Shown one piece after another: positions 1 through 7,854 of a stretch of DNA of 64,000 nt. Origin of the DNA: Arthrobacter sp. OV608. Lineage in GTDB: Bacteria > Actinomycetota > Actinomycetes > Actinomycetales > Micrococcaceae. Positions within the stretch are counted from its first letter, which is position 1. Each line of letters begins with the position of its first letter. The DNA lies in the NCBI GenBank assembly GCA_900110595.1, contig FOEZ01000007.1:186001-250000 (forward strand), in the 5' to 3' direction. A program made the position numbers and the translations under genes. The notes beneath the pieces were generated by a model. That model was not told the origin of the DNA. It did not search any database and worked only from the letters and a program-made list of their open reading frames with translations.

Positions 1-661
1 TGCCGTTCTGGAAGTACTGCTCCACCTGCTTCCAGCCTTCATCCGAAATGCCCAAATCACCGGAGTCATCGCGGTAGCGGCTAAGGATGCCTGCGAAAAC
101 CAGCTGCGCTGTGGCAGTGCCCAGACCCGTCACGCGCTCGTAGCGGGCCTTGAATTCGTCTTTAGTCCAAAGATCAGTCCAGTCCCGCGGCGCGGCATCC
201 TTGGAAAATTTGTCGGAGTTGTAGCCCAGGAGGATGGCCTGTTTGACCAGGGGCCAGTAGGCTTCACCGTCCGCCAGTTCCTTATCAACGTCCCCGGCCC
301 AGGCCGGCTCGTACGGTTCCAGGACGCCTTCGGCCTTGATCTGGGAGAAGTACATGTTGTTCAATCCGAACGCGATATCCGCAATCGGATTGTTCTTCTC
401 GGCGATCAGTTTGTTTGTGGCGTCCGCGCCGCCTGCGCCCACAATTTCGATCTTGAAGCCTGCTTCCGCAGCCTTTGCGCTCAGCCAGTCGCCGCGGCCT
501 TCGCCGTTGGAGTTGGTGTAAACCACCAGTGTTTCGCCGGAACCACCGGCGGCAGCCGGTGACGAATCGGCCGGGGCAGCGGGGGACGTTCCGCCCCCGC
601 CGCATCCCGCGAGCAGGGCAACGGCGACGGCGGCGGCAGCCAAAGTGTGGAATTTACGCAC
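1..661 (-). CDS. ABC transporter extracellular solute-binding lipoprotein (3' end cut by window edge)
   Basis: About 220 residues of a secreted solute-binding protein are visible; the C-terminus lies beyond the left edge. The GTG start at 661 gives a typical lipoprotein signal (VRKFHTLAAAAVAVALLAGC) with lipobox LAGC, so the protein should be anchored outside the membrane. After a Gly/Ala/Ser-rich spacer, the segment LVVYTNSNGDGRGDWLSAK opens the mature domain, as in family 1 binding proteins for iron, thiamine or phosphonate. These share the later 'LLGYNSDKFSKD' and 'PRDWTDLW' type segments. The permease and ATPase genes would lie to the left. The substrate cannot be decided from this fragment. 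Confidence 0.8.
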   Translation of the reverse strand, partial: MRKFHTLAAAAVAVALLAGCGGGGTSPAAPADSSPAAAGGSGETLVVYTNSNGEGRGDWLSAKAAEAGFKIEIVGAGGADATNKLIAEKNNPIADIAFGLNNMYFSQIKAEGVLEPYEPAWAGDVDKELADGEAYWPLVKQAILLGYNSDKFSKDAAPRDWTDLWTKDEFKARYERVTGLGTATAQLVFAGILSRYRDDSGDLGISDEGWKQVEQYFQNG

Positions 662-730
662 GATCAGGACTCATTTCTGGACTGGAATCGGAGCATGTCC
701 GGCCAGCCTATAGCTGGGCATGGCGAAAAT

Positions 731-765
731 CCGGCTTTATTGCTATCGATTCGATAAACAGCCGG
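731..765. promoter_or_regulatory. Imperfect inverted repeat upstream of the solute-binding protein gene
   Basis: CCGGCT and AGCCGG arms, with TTTAT and ATAAA continuing inward, surround the AT-rich core TGCTATCGAT. It lies about 70 bp before the GTG at 661 and about 100 bp past the thioesterase stop. It could be a terminator for the thioesterase gene or an operator for the transport gene. No T-run follows, and the assignment is open. Confidence 0.3.
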
Positions 766-864
766 ACTGTCCACTGTGGTCTAGCTCGAGAAACGGCTGG
801 CGCTCCGCGCGTAAACCTGGGGTTAACTCTCGTTGCTGCCGGCCGCCGTCGTGCAGTCCAAGAG

Positions 865-1299
865 TCAGTCCTGTTGGAGCGCGTCCGACAGGTGGTGCGT
901 GGGAATCCTGTCCCGGTCGTAGGTGATTTCGGTGTAGCCGTGCGGCTCCGGCTTGCCGGAGGCGTCGAGGTTGACGAAGACGATCTCCTCAATGGTCAGG
1001 ATGCTTTGGCGTGTGATCATGTTCCGGACCTCGGCCCGCATGGTCAGCGACGTCCGGCCGAAACGGGTGGCGGCCAGCCCCATCTCGACCAGGTCGCCCT
1101 GGACGGCGGAGCTGACGAAGTTGATTTCCGAAATGTACTTCGTGACCGCGCGGCCGTTGCCGAGCTGGAGGATCGCATAAATGGCAGCCTCCTCATCGAT
1201 CCACTTCAGCAGGCTGCCGCCGAACAGCGTGCCGTTGGCGTTCAGGTCCTCGGGCCGGACCCACTTTCGGGTGCGGAAGGTGATGTCTGCTGATTCCAT
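865..1299 (-). CDS. Acyl-CoA thioesterase, hotdog fold
   Basis: A 144-residue single-domain hotdog protein of the YciA/BFIT type, which hydrolyses acyl-CoA thioesters in the cytosol. The segment NANGTLFGGSLLKWIDEEAA (about residues 20-39) matches the helix region 'N..GtlfGG.lL.wiDe.a' that carries the catalytic Asp, and NFVSSAVQGDLVEMG matches the following beta strand. Length fits one hotdog domain. A TAACCT hexamer lies exactly 6 nt before the ATG, suggesting a leaderless transcript. The gene stands alone between a transport gene and a GNAT gene on the same strand. The substrate chain length cannot be read from sequence. Confidence 0.85.
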   Translation of the reverse strand: MESADITFRTRKWVRPEDLNANGTLFGGSLLKWIDEEAAIYAILQLGNGRAVTKYISEINFVSSAVQGDLVEMGLAATRFGRTSLTMRAEVRNMITRQSILTIEEIVFVNLDASGKPEPHGYTEITYDRDRIPTHHLSDALQQD

Positions 1300-1357
1300 A
1301 GGCAGAGGTTAGCTGAGGAGCGTCGGCGCCAACGAGTATGACGGCCAGGTCCCGCTG

Positions 1358-1861
1358 CTACGCCATTGCTGTGTGCGCTGCGCTGCGCGCATGGATGGTC
1401 TTCGCGTAGCAATATGAGTGTTCAACGCCTACGTAGGGGCCAAAGTTGGGAACGGGTTCAAAGCCGGAGTTCTCGTAGAAGTTCCGTCCGTCGGGCTGGG
1501 CGGAACCGGCTTCGGCCTTGATGCGGGTGATTCCCTGTTTGAAGGCTTCGGCTTCCAGGGCAGCAAGGATGGAGCTGGCCACGCCCGAGCCGCGGGTGTA
1601 GGGCAGGACGTAGAGGCGCTTGATTTCCGCCGTCGTCGGGTCAAGGAGCCGCAGGCCGCCGCAGCCCACGGGCTGGCCGGAGCCTTTGTCGTACGCCACG
1701 AGGAACACTGCGCAGTCAGCGCTCGACGGCGGCGGGCCGGGTTCGTGGTCCGGCGTGCCAAAGCGGGCGTCGAGTTCGGCCTGCTGGGCGTGGCGAAGGT
1801 CGGCGCCCACCGGGTTGGACCAGGCGACCTGCCGGATGTTCAGCCGGGGATTGGTCTGCAT
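1358..1861 (-). CDS. GNAT family N-acetyltransferase
   Basis: A GCN5-related acetyltransferase of about 167 residues. The acetyl-CoA binding strand and loop are seen as IKRLYVLPYTRGSGVASSIL, where RGSGVA is the R-x-x-G-x-A pyrophosphate loop. The C-terminal NFYENSGFEPV is the usual 'FYe..GF' strand. An upstream TTG at 1897 could extend it by 12 residues, but the ATG at 1861 follows a GAGG ribosome-binding stretch and is preferred. The acetylated substrate is unknown. It is divergent from the MarR gene at 2006. Confidence 0.85.
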   Translation of the reverse strand: MQTNPRLNIRQVAWSNPVGADLRHAQQAELDARFGTPDHEPGPPPSSADCAVFLVAYDKGSGQPVGCGGLRLLDPTTAEIKRLYVLPYTRGSGVASSILAALEAEAFKQGITRIKAEAGSAQPDGRNFYENSGFEPVPNFGPYVGVEHSYCYAKTIHARSAAHTAMA

Positions 1862-1968
1862 GTCTGCCTCGATTCGCCGAAGGGATATGCCTAACAAGGC
1901 TAAGAGGCGCGGGTTACGCGGGTGTTTCTTTCCCGTAAGCGGCCGGATAACGCTGCCCCCTAATTCGC

Positions 1969-1999
1969 TTGGCTGACTAGTTATTAGTTGGTCTAGGAT
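1969..1999 (+). promoter_or_regulatory. Promoter and CTAG-containing operator of the MarR gene
   Basis: A TAGGAT -10 box at 1994-1999 lies 6 nt from the ATG at 2006, and TTGGCT at 1969-1974 could be the -35 box (19-nt spacer). Two CTAG tetramers (1977-1980 and 1993-1996, 16 nt apart) sit in the spacer and across the -10 box. No ribosome-binding site precedes the ATG, so a leaderless mRNA is likely. Autorepression through the CTAG pair is inference. Confidence 0.45.
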
Positions 2000-2005
2000 A
2001 TTTTT

Positions 2006-2521
2006 ATGCGCTCCACAGGCAATGAAGGCTCCGGATATTGGTATGGCCCGGACGGGCAGCTGGACTACAGTGCGGCGGTGCTCAAGTCGCTGCGCGACTA
2101 TCGCGCGGCCGAGACCGCTGTCCGACGGTCCACGCGCGACTCCATGGGCATGGGGGAGACGGACATTCTCGCGCTGCGCTACCTCCTGCGCGCCCAGGCT
2201 TCAGGCAGGAGTGTGGCCCCCAAGGACCTGAGCCAGTTTCTGGGAATCACCAGCGCTTCCACCACTTCGCTCATCGACAGGCTTGCAGCGAGCGGCCACG
2301 TCCGCCGTGAGGCGCACCCCACGGACCGGCGCTCGGTAGTAGTGGTCCCCACACCAGAGTCGGACCAGGAGGTCCGGGTGACTCTTGGTGCGATGCACCG
2401 GCGCATGATGGCGGTTGCGGAAGGGCTCAGCGCTGAGGAGGCCCGGGTGGTGGTCGACTTCCTGCAGACCATGACCGAAGCCCTCGAGCATCTCGATGAA
2501 GGGCATAAAGAAAGTAACTAG
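2006..2521 (+). CDS. MarR family transcriptional regulator
   Basis: A 171-residue winged-helix regulator. The helix-turn-helix is seen as LSQFLGITSASTTSLIDRLA (about residues 77-96), followed by the wing GHVRREAHPTDRRSVVVV with the D-R-R-S motif typical of MarR proteins. Flanking helices would form the dimer interface. It is preceded by a leaderless-type promoter and by CTAG elements, and more CTAG elements follow its stop. The next gene starts 71 bp downstream on the same strand, so it may control the small gene and kinase as well as itself. The ligand is unknown. Confidence 0.88.
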   Translation: MRSTGNEGSGYWYGPDGQLDYSAAVLKSLRDYRAAETAVRRSTRDSMGMGETDILALRYLLRAQASGRSVAPKDLSQFLGITSASTTSLIDRLAASGHVRREAHPTDRRSVVVVPTPESDQEVRVTLGAMHRRMMAVAEGLSAEEARVVVDFLQTMTEALEHLDEGHKESN

Positions 2522-2543
2522 GCGGGCTAGCTAGATGGCCTAG
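2518..2543 (+). promoter_or_regulatory. Cluster of four CTAG tetramers after the MarR gene
   Basis: CTAG occurs at 2518, 2527, 2531 and 2540 within 26 bp, including GCTAGCTAG and a GCTAG/CTAGC arm pair. CTAG also occurs twice in the MarR promoter. The tetramer is normally scarce in high-GC bacteria, so the clustering on both sides of one regulator gene suggests binding sites. It lies in the presumed promoter region of the gene at 2592. Confidence 0.35.
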
Positions 2544-2591
2544 CAATATGTATGCTTACGATCAGTTCCTGAACCCCAGCAGACCGGAGTC

Positions 2592-2879
2592 GTGAGTGCG
2601 TTGGTTACTTTTACTGAGCTTGGTTCCCCTGACATCTTTGCGGGCCGGACATCGCTGAACGGCTTTCCGACGACTGATGGGCCCGGCGGGCTCGCCGCCG
2701 TCCACTGCGGTACCAGCATGGAGCTGGTTACCCCGGCGGTGGGCCCGGCCGCCGTCGGCTACACCTTTGGACCGGACGACGGCGGCCCTGTTCAGCTGCC
2801 GCCCGTGTGGCGCTGCGGCTGTGGCTTCCAGCTGGACGCAGGTCTGGGTGCAGCCCACATCCCCGCCCTGTCTGCATGA
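2592..2879 (+). CDS. Small hypothetical protein translationally coupled to a Ser/Thr kinase
   Basis: A 95-residue protein starting at GTG. Its TGA overlaps the ATG of the kinase gene (ATGA at 2876-2879), which argues that it is a real, co-translated gene. There is no signal peptide or membrane segment. It has a glycine- and proline-rich composition and a short C-x-C pair in VWRCGCGFQLD near the C-terminus, plus an earlier Cys in VHCGTSM. I do not recognise a family. It may be a partner or substrate of the kinase, which is inference from the coupling alone. Confidence 0.6.
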   Translation: MSALVTFTELGSPDIFAGRTSLNGFPTTDGPGGLAAVHCGTSMELVTPAVGPAAVGYTFGPDDGGPVQLPPVWRCGCGFQLDAGLGAAHIPALSA

Positions 2880-3799
2880 GCACCCATGCCCTGGTGGTGG
2901 GGCAGAAGCAGGCCACGCTCCTGTCCGGGGCAACCGTGGCGGCTCGCTACGAGCTCAAGGAACGGCTGGGCCGCGGTTCGCTCGCTGAAGTCTTCCGCGC
3001 CGTTGACCGTGAGGGCGGCCCGGACGTAGCCGTCAAGGTGGCTGTGGGCGACTCGAGGAAACACTTCGAGCGGACCACGAACGAAGCCGCCGTCCTTTCT
3101 GGATTGGACCATCCGTCGATCATCAGATTTATCACCCAGGGCGTGATGCCTGCCGGGACACCGCTGGCCGGCCGTCCCTTCCTGGTCGAAGAACTGGCCC
3201 TGGGAGCGAGCCTCGCCGAAGTGATCCACACGCACCCGCCCCAGGCCCCAGATGTCGCCGCCTGGGCCTCCGGCCTCTTTGGAGCGCTGGCCCACCTGCA
3301 CGAAAAGGACCTGGTGCACCGTGATATCAAGCCTGCCAACCTGATGCTGAGCGGTCTTCGGAGAAGTCCTGTGCGCATCATCGACTTCGGCATCGTTGCT
3401 GCGGCGGGTTCGCCTCCCGAACCTGGCATCTCATCGGGAACGGTGCACTATATGAGCCCTGAGCAGGCTGCAGGCGGACCGGCGCGGACCACCTGGGATG
3501 TCTATGCCATGGGACTGGTGCTGCTGGAGCTGCTGACCGGAGCCAAGGCTTTCCCCGGCACAGCCATCGAGTCGCTGGTGGCCAGGACCCTCCGAAGCCC
3601 CGCCGTTCCGGACTCCCTTGGACCTGGCTGGTGCAACCTGCTCCAGGCCCTGACGGCCATGGACAGCGCTGCACGGCCGACCGCTGCCGAGGCCGCCGCA
3701 ATGGCCAGCCGGCTGGTACGCACACCACCTGCGAAGGCGAGCGGTCCCTGCAGGAAATTGACCGTGTTCCCCTCGCGCCGGATCGGGCAGCCGGCTTAG
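2876..3799 (+). CDS. Soluble serine/threonine protein kinase, Pkn type
   Basis: A Hanks-type kinase of 307 residues. The glycine loop LGRGSLAEVF is at residues 31-40, the ATP-orienting lysine in VAVKVAV is K54, and the catalytic loop HRDIKPAN spans 148-155. DFG is at 170-172, and MSPEQ stands for the APE region, so all key catalytic residues are present. The C-terminus ends shortly after the kinase fold with no transmembrane helix and no PASTA repeats, unlike PknB. It should be cytosolic. The start chosen (2876) overlaps the stop of the preceding 95-residue gene; an in-frame ATG at 2807 would only read backwards through that gene. Its stop overlaps the convergent phosphatase gene by 4 nt. Confidence 0.9.
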   Translation: MSTHALVVGQKQATLLSGATVAARYELKERLGRGSLAEVFRAVDREGGPDVAVKVAVGDSRKHFERTTNEAAVLSGLDHPSIIRFITQGVMPAGTPLAGRPFLVEELALGASLAEVIHTHPPQAPDVAAWASGLFGALAHLHEKDLVHRDIKPANLMLSGLRRSPVRIIDFGIVAAAGSPPEPGISSGTVHYMSPEQAAGGPARTTWDVYAMGLVLLELLTGAKAFPGTAIESLVARTLRSPAVPDSLGPGWCNLLQALTAMDSAARPTAAEAAAMASRLVRTPPAKASGPCRKLTVFPSRRIGQPA

Positions 3800-4470
3800 G
3801 GCTCCGCCACGTTCTTTCCAGTGGGATCCTCGGCGGTGGGATCAGCAAGGGCCAGGCCGCCCACGGGGCTGCCGTCCCAATGGAGGAGCTTCCAGCCGTT
3901 GCCCGGATCGCCTTCCAAGGCCACGATTCCGGTGTTGGTCAGTACGTGCTTGGCAGCGAACTCGTGGTCCGCGCCGTCCGCCCGGCGTCCGGCCCAGGTG
4001 CGAATGGCCGCACCGTGGCTGACCACGGCCACGGTGGCCTCCCCGCCTGATGCCCGTTCCAGAACGGTTGCGATGGCGGCGTCGAAACGCCCGAAGAATT
4101 CGTGCCCGTCAGGACCTGCAGGCATCCGCCGGTCAAGGTCTCCTGCGGCCCAGGAAATCACCGTTCCCATGTACCGCTTGTGCGATTCGTGGTCCGTCAG
4201 CTTTTCCAGCGACCCCGCCTCGATCTCGTGCAGGCCGTCCAGCACCTCCACGTCCAGGCTTTGCCTCCGGCCCAGGGGCGCCGCGGTGATCTGCGTCCTG
4301 ATGAGGGTGGACGCGTACAGGGCGTCGATCCGCTCATTTGCCAGCGCCCGGGCCAGGGCTTCCGCCTGCCGTTCACCGAGTTCGGTCAGCCCGGGGCCGG
4401 GGTGGGCCGTGTCCAGTTGGCCAAGCACGTTGCCGGGGGTTTGCCCGTGGCGGATGAGGAGCAGCTTCAT
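3796..4470 (-). CDS. Histidine phosphatase family protein (phosphoglycerate-mutase-like)
   Basis: A 224-residue branch of the histidine phosphatase superfamily. The N-terminal MKLLLIRHGQT carries the catalytic R7-H8-G9 signature, ELGERQAEALARAL is the usual second element, and VAVVSHGAAIRTW supplies the second catalytic histidine. It should dephosphorylate a small phosphorylated metabolite in the cytosol by a phosphohistidine intermediate; the substrate is unknown. It is transcribed toward the kinase gene and the two 3' ends overlap by 4 nt. A GGAGG-like ribosome-binding site precedes the ATG. Confidence 0.88.
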   Translation of the reverse strand: MKLLLIRHGQTPGNVLGQLDTAHPGPGLTELGERQAEALARALANERIDALYASTLIRTQITAAPLGRRQSLDVEVLDGLHEIEAGSLEKLTDHESHKRYMGTVISWAAGDLDRRMPAGPDGHEFFGRFDAAIATVLERASGGEATVAVVSHGAAIRTWAGRRADGADHEFAAKHVLTNTGIVALEGDPGNGWKLLHWDGSPVGGLALADPTAEDPTGKNVAEP

Positions 4471-4536
4471 TCCTCCAGTTTCGCACCTGGCAGCGTGCCT
4501 CCCGGCCAGTCCACTGGGAAGGCCCGCTCAGCAGAA

Positions 4537-4564
4537 GGCGCCGGACCCTTCAGGGCCCGGCGCC
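4537..4564 (-). terminator. Hairpin after purB
   Basis: Arms GGCGCCGGACCC and GGGCCCGGCGCC pair at 11 of 12 positions around a TTCA loop. It lies about 30 nt past the purB stop and 67 nt before the phosphatase start on the same strand. It is GC-rich without a clear U-tract, as is common in actinobacteria. Confidence 0.6.
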
Positions 4565-4595
4565 GCCGTCGTACTTCTTGGCTGCTGCCGCCGGA

Positions 4596-6038
4596 TTACG
4601 TAAGGTGGTCCACCAGCTGGTCCGCGATGCCCGTGTACTTGCCGGGCGTCAGTTCGAGCAGGCGCGCCTCGGCATCGGCTGACAGGCCGAGGCCCTGGAC
4701 GAATTCCTGCATCCGGGCAGCATCCACGCGCTGTCCGCGGGTCAGGTCCTTGAGCCGCTCATAGGGATTTTCCATGCCTTCGACGCCGGCGATCGCCTCG
4801 GCGCGCATCACCATCTGGATGGCTTCGCCCAGGACTTCCCAGTTGGTGTCGAGGTCCCCGGCCAGCACGTCCTCGGCTACATCCAGGCGTTCCAGGCCCT
4901 TGGCGACGTTGGAGATGGCCAGCAGGGAGTGGCCGAACGCCACACCGATGTTGCGCTGGGACGAGGAGTCGGTGAGGTCGCGCTGCCAGCGGGAGGTGAC
5001 CAGGGTCGCGCCCAGGGTGTCCAGCAGGCCGTTGGAGATCTCCAGGTTCGCCTCTGCGTTTTCGAAGCGGATGGGGTTGACCTTGTGGGGCATGGTGGAG
5101 GAGCCGGTGGCGCCAGCCACGGGGATCTGCGCGAAGTAGCCGATGGAGATGTAGCTCCAGATGTCCGTGCAGACGTTGTGGAGGATGCGGTTGAAGCGCG
5201 CGACGTCGGCGTACAGTTCCGCCTGCCAGTCATGGCTCTCGATCTGCGTGGTGAGCGGGTTCCAGGTCAGTCCCAGGGCCTCCACGAAGGACTTGGACAC
5301 CTGCTGCCAGTCCGCGCCGGGAACGGAAGCAACATGGGCCGCGTAGGTGCCCGTTGCGCCGTTGATCTTGCCCAGGTATTCAGTCTTGGCAATGCGGTCA
5401 AGCTGGCGGGTCAGGCGATGCGCGATGACCGCCAGTTCCTTGCCAAGGGTGGTGGGGGTGGCGGGCTGGCCGTGGGTGCGGGATAGCATGGGCACGGCAC
5501 GGTTTTCCTGCGCCATCTTGCTGATCTGGTCCACCAGTGCGCGTGCGGCAGGCAGCCACACGTCCTCCACAGCACCCTTGACGCCCAGCGCGTAGGAGAG
5601 GTTGTTGATGTCTTCTGAGGTGCAGCCAAAGTGCACCATGGCCGTCAGGTTTTCGATGCCGATGGCGGGCAGGCGGCGCCCGATGTAGTACTCCACAGCC
5701 TTCACGTCATGGACAGTGACTGCCTCGATTTCGGCGAGTTCCGCCACTGAGGCGGCGTCGAATTCGGTGACGACCGCGCGGAGCTGCTCCTGCTGCTGCT
5801 CGGTCAGGGGACCGGCGCCCGGGAGGACGTTGTTGCTGGTCAGGTGGATGAGCCATTCAACTTCGACGGCGACGCGGTCGCGGTTGAGGGCCGCCTCGGA
5901 CAAGTAATCAACGAGGGGCGCGACGGCAGACTGGTAGCGGCCGTCCAGCGGGCCAAGCGCGATTTTTTCCGGGGACGCGGCGAGGGCCAGGCGTCCTGAG
6001 GGCGTACGGGTATCAGCTGTGGCGGCGGTTTCAGGCAT
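4596..6038 (-). CDS. purB: Adenylosuccinate lyase
   Basis: A 480-residue member of the fumarase/aspartase superfamily. It removes fumarate from SAICAR and from adenylosuccinate in purine synthesis. The superfamily signature loop is seen as GSSTMPHKVNPIRFENAE (about residue 310), which carries the catalytic serine region. LSRTHGQPATPTTLGKEL supplies the conserved His of the TxHxQ region, and FGCTSEDINNLSYAL the substrate-binding segment. The length and the IALGPLDGRYQ start match the long PurB type seen in E. coli rather than the short Bacillus type. It is a lone gene with its own terminator. Confidence 0.95.
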   Translation of the reverse strand: MPETAATADTRTPSGRLALAASPEKIALGPLDGRYQSAVAPLVDYLSEAALNRDRVAVEVEWLIHLTSNNVLPGAGPLTEQQQEQLRAVVTEFDAASVAELAEIEAVTVHDVKAVEYYIGRRLPAIGIENLTAMVHFGCTSEDINNLSYALGVKGAVEDVWLPAARALVDQISKMAQENRAVPMLSRTHGQPATPTTLGKELAVIAHRLTRQLDRIAKTEYLGKINGATGTYAAHVASVPGADWQQVSKSFVEALGLTWNPLTTQIESHDWQAELYADVARFNRILHNVCTDIWSYISIGYFAQIPVAGATGSSTMPHKVNPIRFENAEANLEISNGLLDTLGATLVTSRWQRDLTDSSSQRNIGVAFGHSLLAISNVAKGLERLDVAEDVLAGDLDTNWEVLGEAIQMVMRAEAIAGVEGMENPYERLKDLTRGQRVDAARMQEFVQGLGLSADAEARLLELTPGKYTGIADQLVDHLT

Positions 6039-6188
6039 GTGCTGATTCTTTCATGAACTGCCGTGGCAGCTTTAGCTGGTTACTTGTCCACATAGCCGAC
6101 GCCGGTGGTTGGGTACCCGCGTTGTCCTCCGTAGCGTTCATGCCAGGCGGATCAGCGGGGCCGCCTTGCGTAGAAAGGTGGTCGGTTG

Positions 6189-6491
6189 ATGGGCAGCCAA
6201 CTGGCGGAGGCAGACCTGCAACAGGAGATGCTGCGCGTCTCGCAGGTGAGGGCATTGGCCGAACGGGTGGCCGTCTGCGTTGTCCGCGGTGAGGACGTTG
6301 TGGACAGCTTCAGGGACATCCAGCTGCTGCAGTGGGAGTCCCCGGCAGGCCGCGCATACCGGGACGCGGTTTTGCTTCAGTCGGCAGCCCTGCGCCGTGC
6401 GCTTGAAGCCTTGATGGAGGCCAGGGCTGCGGTGGAGCGGCACAGCCAGGAGACCTTCACTGCCGGCTGCACGTCTCCGGCTGCGCGCTGA
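6189..6491 (+). CDS. Small helical protein, possible WXG100-like partner
   Basis: About 100 residues, predicted almost entirely helical, with LLQWESPAGRAYRDAV in the middle: a tryptophan turn followed by a second helix, as in ESAT-6/WXG100-like hairpins. Its stop overlaps the start of the following hydrolase gene (TGATG at 6489-6493), so the two are translationally coupled. A TTG lies directly before the ATG. GAAAGG at about 6173 serves as the ribosome-binding site. There is no signal peptide. The link to type VII secretion is by fold and arrangement only, since the exact W-x-G triplet is absent (here W-E-S). Confidence 0.65.
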   Translation: MGSQLAEADLQQEMLRVSQVRALAERVAVCVVRGEDVVDSFRDIQLLQWESPAGRAYRDAVLLQSAALRRALEALMEARAAVERHSQETFTAGCTSPAAR

Positions 6492-7828
6492 TGTCTGAGG
6501 TGATGCCCTCAGGCAGCGGCTCCATCCACCTGTCCGGCCCTCCCGACGACGGATTCCTCACCATCCGCGGTGGTGTGGGCGGCATCAGGTTCCAGCTCGA
6601 AGAGCTGACGGGCGGCGCCGAGAAGCTCGATGAGCTGGCGGACAAGCTCTCTGGACTGGAGGTTGAAATCCGCCGGATCTGGGAGGACCTGGTGCCTTTC
6701 CAGGACTTGCCCCGATGGTCGGGCAGCCTGGCGATGAACGCCGTCGACGAGTCCGAGCGGTCCATTCAAAAAGTACGGACTGAGCTGCAGCGCATCAGCA
6801 GCCACGTTCGGGCCTGCAAGCAGGAGTACGAAGTGGCGGAAGCCGTGGCGGGGACATACAGCAGCCCCGATCGGCCACTCATCGCCGCTGAGCTGGAGAT
6901 GCAGTCAGACTTCTGGCGGACGGGATTCCTGAACAGAACGGCTGTTGAGAACCTGACTGCGCTGGCGGTTCCCGCTACTCCCCTCGCCAAGATGCTGGTG
7001 GAGGCTGCGTATCCAGGAATGAGGCCGCGGCCCATTGAAGTCCAGCCGCAGGAAAGCATTCCCATTGATTTCGATCCTTCTCCCGCGGGTCTGCTGGAAC
7101 GTATCCGGCTGATTGAAGCGCGAGGAGCCGGTTTCATCGAGGTGGTCGAGGTCGAGAACGCAGGACAAAAGGCATACGTGGTGGTAATTCCCGGCACGCA
7201 ACTGAACACACCGGACGAGAATCCATTCGGCTTGAGCGGAATAGTCGAGGGCGTTGGCAACCGTTCCGGCAATGTGAGCGCGGCGGTTCTTGAGGCGCTG
7301 AAAGCGGCCGGCGCCCAAAACGGCGCCACGGTGGTGGCAGTGGGCTACAGCCAGGGTGGGATCCACGCGATGAACCTGGCTGCGAACGAATATTTCCTCA
7401 GCGATTACGACCTGAAATACGTGCTGACAGCAGGGTCACCCGTGGCAGGAATCAGGCCCGATCCCGGCGTCAGCACCCTCCATCTGGAGCATCGGACCGA
7501 CTGGGTTCCCGGCACCGACGGAGCACCCAACAGGGACGCCAGGAACCAGGTAACAGCGACTATGAACAATAATTTGTACGCCCAAACAGGGGAGCGCGTG
7601 GGTATTGGTCCGGGTCACCAGCTCAGCAGCTACCAGGACGGAGCCCGGGCAGTATCAGCCAGCAATGATCCCTCACTGCTGGCGTCCACGGCCGCACTCG
7701 GTGCGGCATTGGGAGCGGGCGGAACAGCTACGGCCACACGGTTCTCCCTGTCCCGGACCAAGGGTCCCACGGAGAATCTCCACACGGCGGACAACCGAAG
7801 GCAGGAGCGCGGGTACGGCGGACGGTAG
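6491..7828 (+). CDS. Alpha/beta hydrolase with helical N-terminus, probable type VII-like client
   Basis: A 445-residue protein. Residues about 30-130 are helical with a WSG turn in PRWSGSLAMNAVDES, resembling WXG100/LXG-type heads. The second half is an alpha/beta hydrolase. The nucleophile elbow GYSQGG places Ser287, with Asp337 in HRTDWVPG and His376 in GPGHQLSSY as plausible triad partners. There is no Sec signal, and the C-terminus after about 400 is low in conserved features and basic. It overlaps the small gene upstream by one nucleotide. A secreted esterase or lipase is the best guess; no ESX machinery genes lie in this window. Confidence 0.72.
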   Translation: MSEVMPSGSGSIHLSGPPDDGFLTIRGGVGGIRFQLEELTGGAEKLDELADKLSGLEVEIRRIWEDLVPFQDLPRWSGSLAMNAVDESERSIQKVRTELQRISSHVRACKQEYEVAEAVAGTYSSPDRPLIAAELEMQSDFWRTGFLNRTAVENLTALAVPATPLAKMLVEAAYPGMRPRPIEVQPQESIPIDFDPSPAGLLERIRLIEARGAGFIEVVEVENAGQKAYVVVIPGTQLNTPDENPFGLSGIVEGVGNRSGNVSAAVLEALKAAGAQNGATVVAVGYSQGGIHAMNLAANEYFLSDYDLKYVLTAGSPVAGIRPDPGVSTLHLEHRTDWVPGTDGAPNRDARNQVTATMNNNLYAQTGERVGIGPGHQLSSYQDGARAVSASNDPSLLASTAALGAALGAGGTATATRFSLSRTKGPTENLHTADNRRQERGYGGR

Positions 7829-7854
7829 CGGGCGCAGCACCGTCGCTGAGTTAG

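Noticed and set aside
475..1293. Long open frame on the plus strand opposite the solute-binding protein and thioesterase genes
   Set aside because: Composition is typical of an antisense shadow in high-GC DNA (Arg/Gly/Pro-rich), and both opposite genes have clear families.
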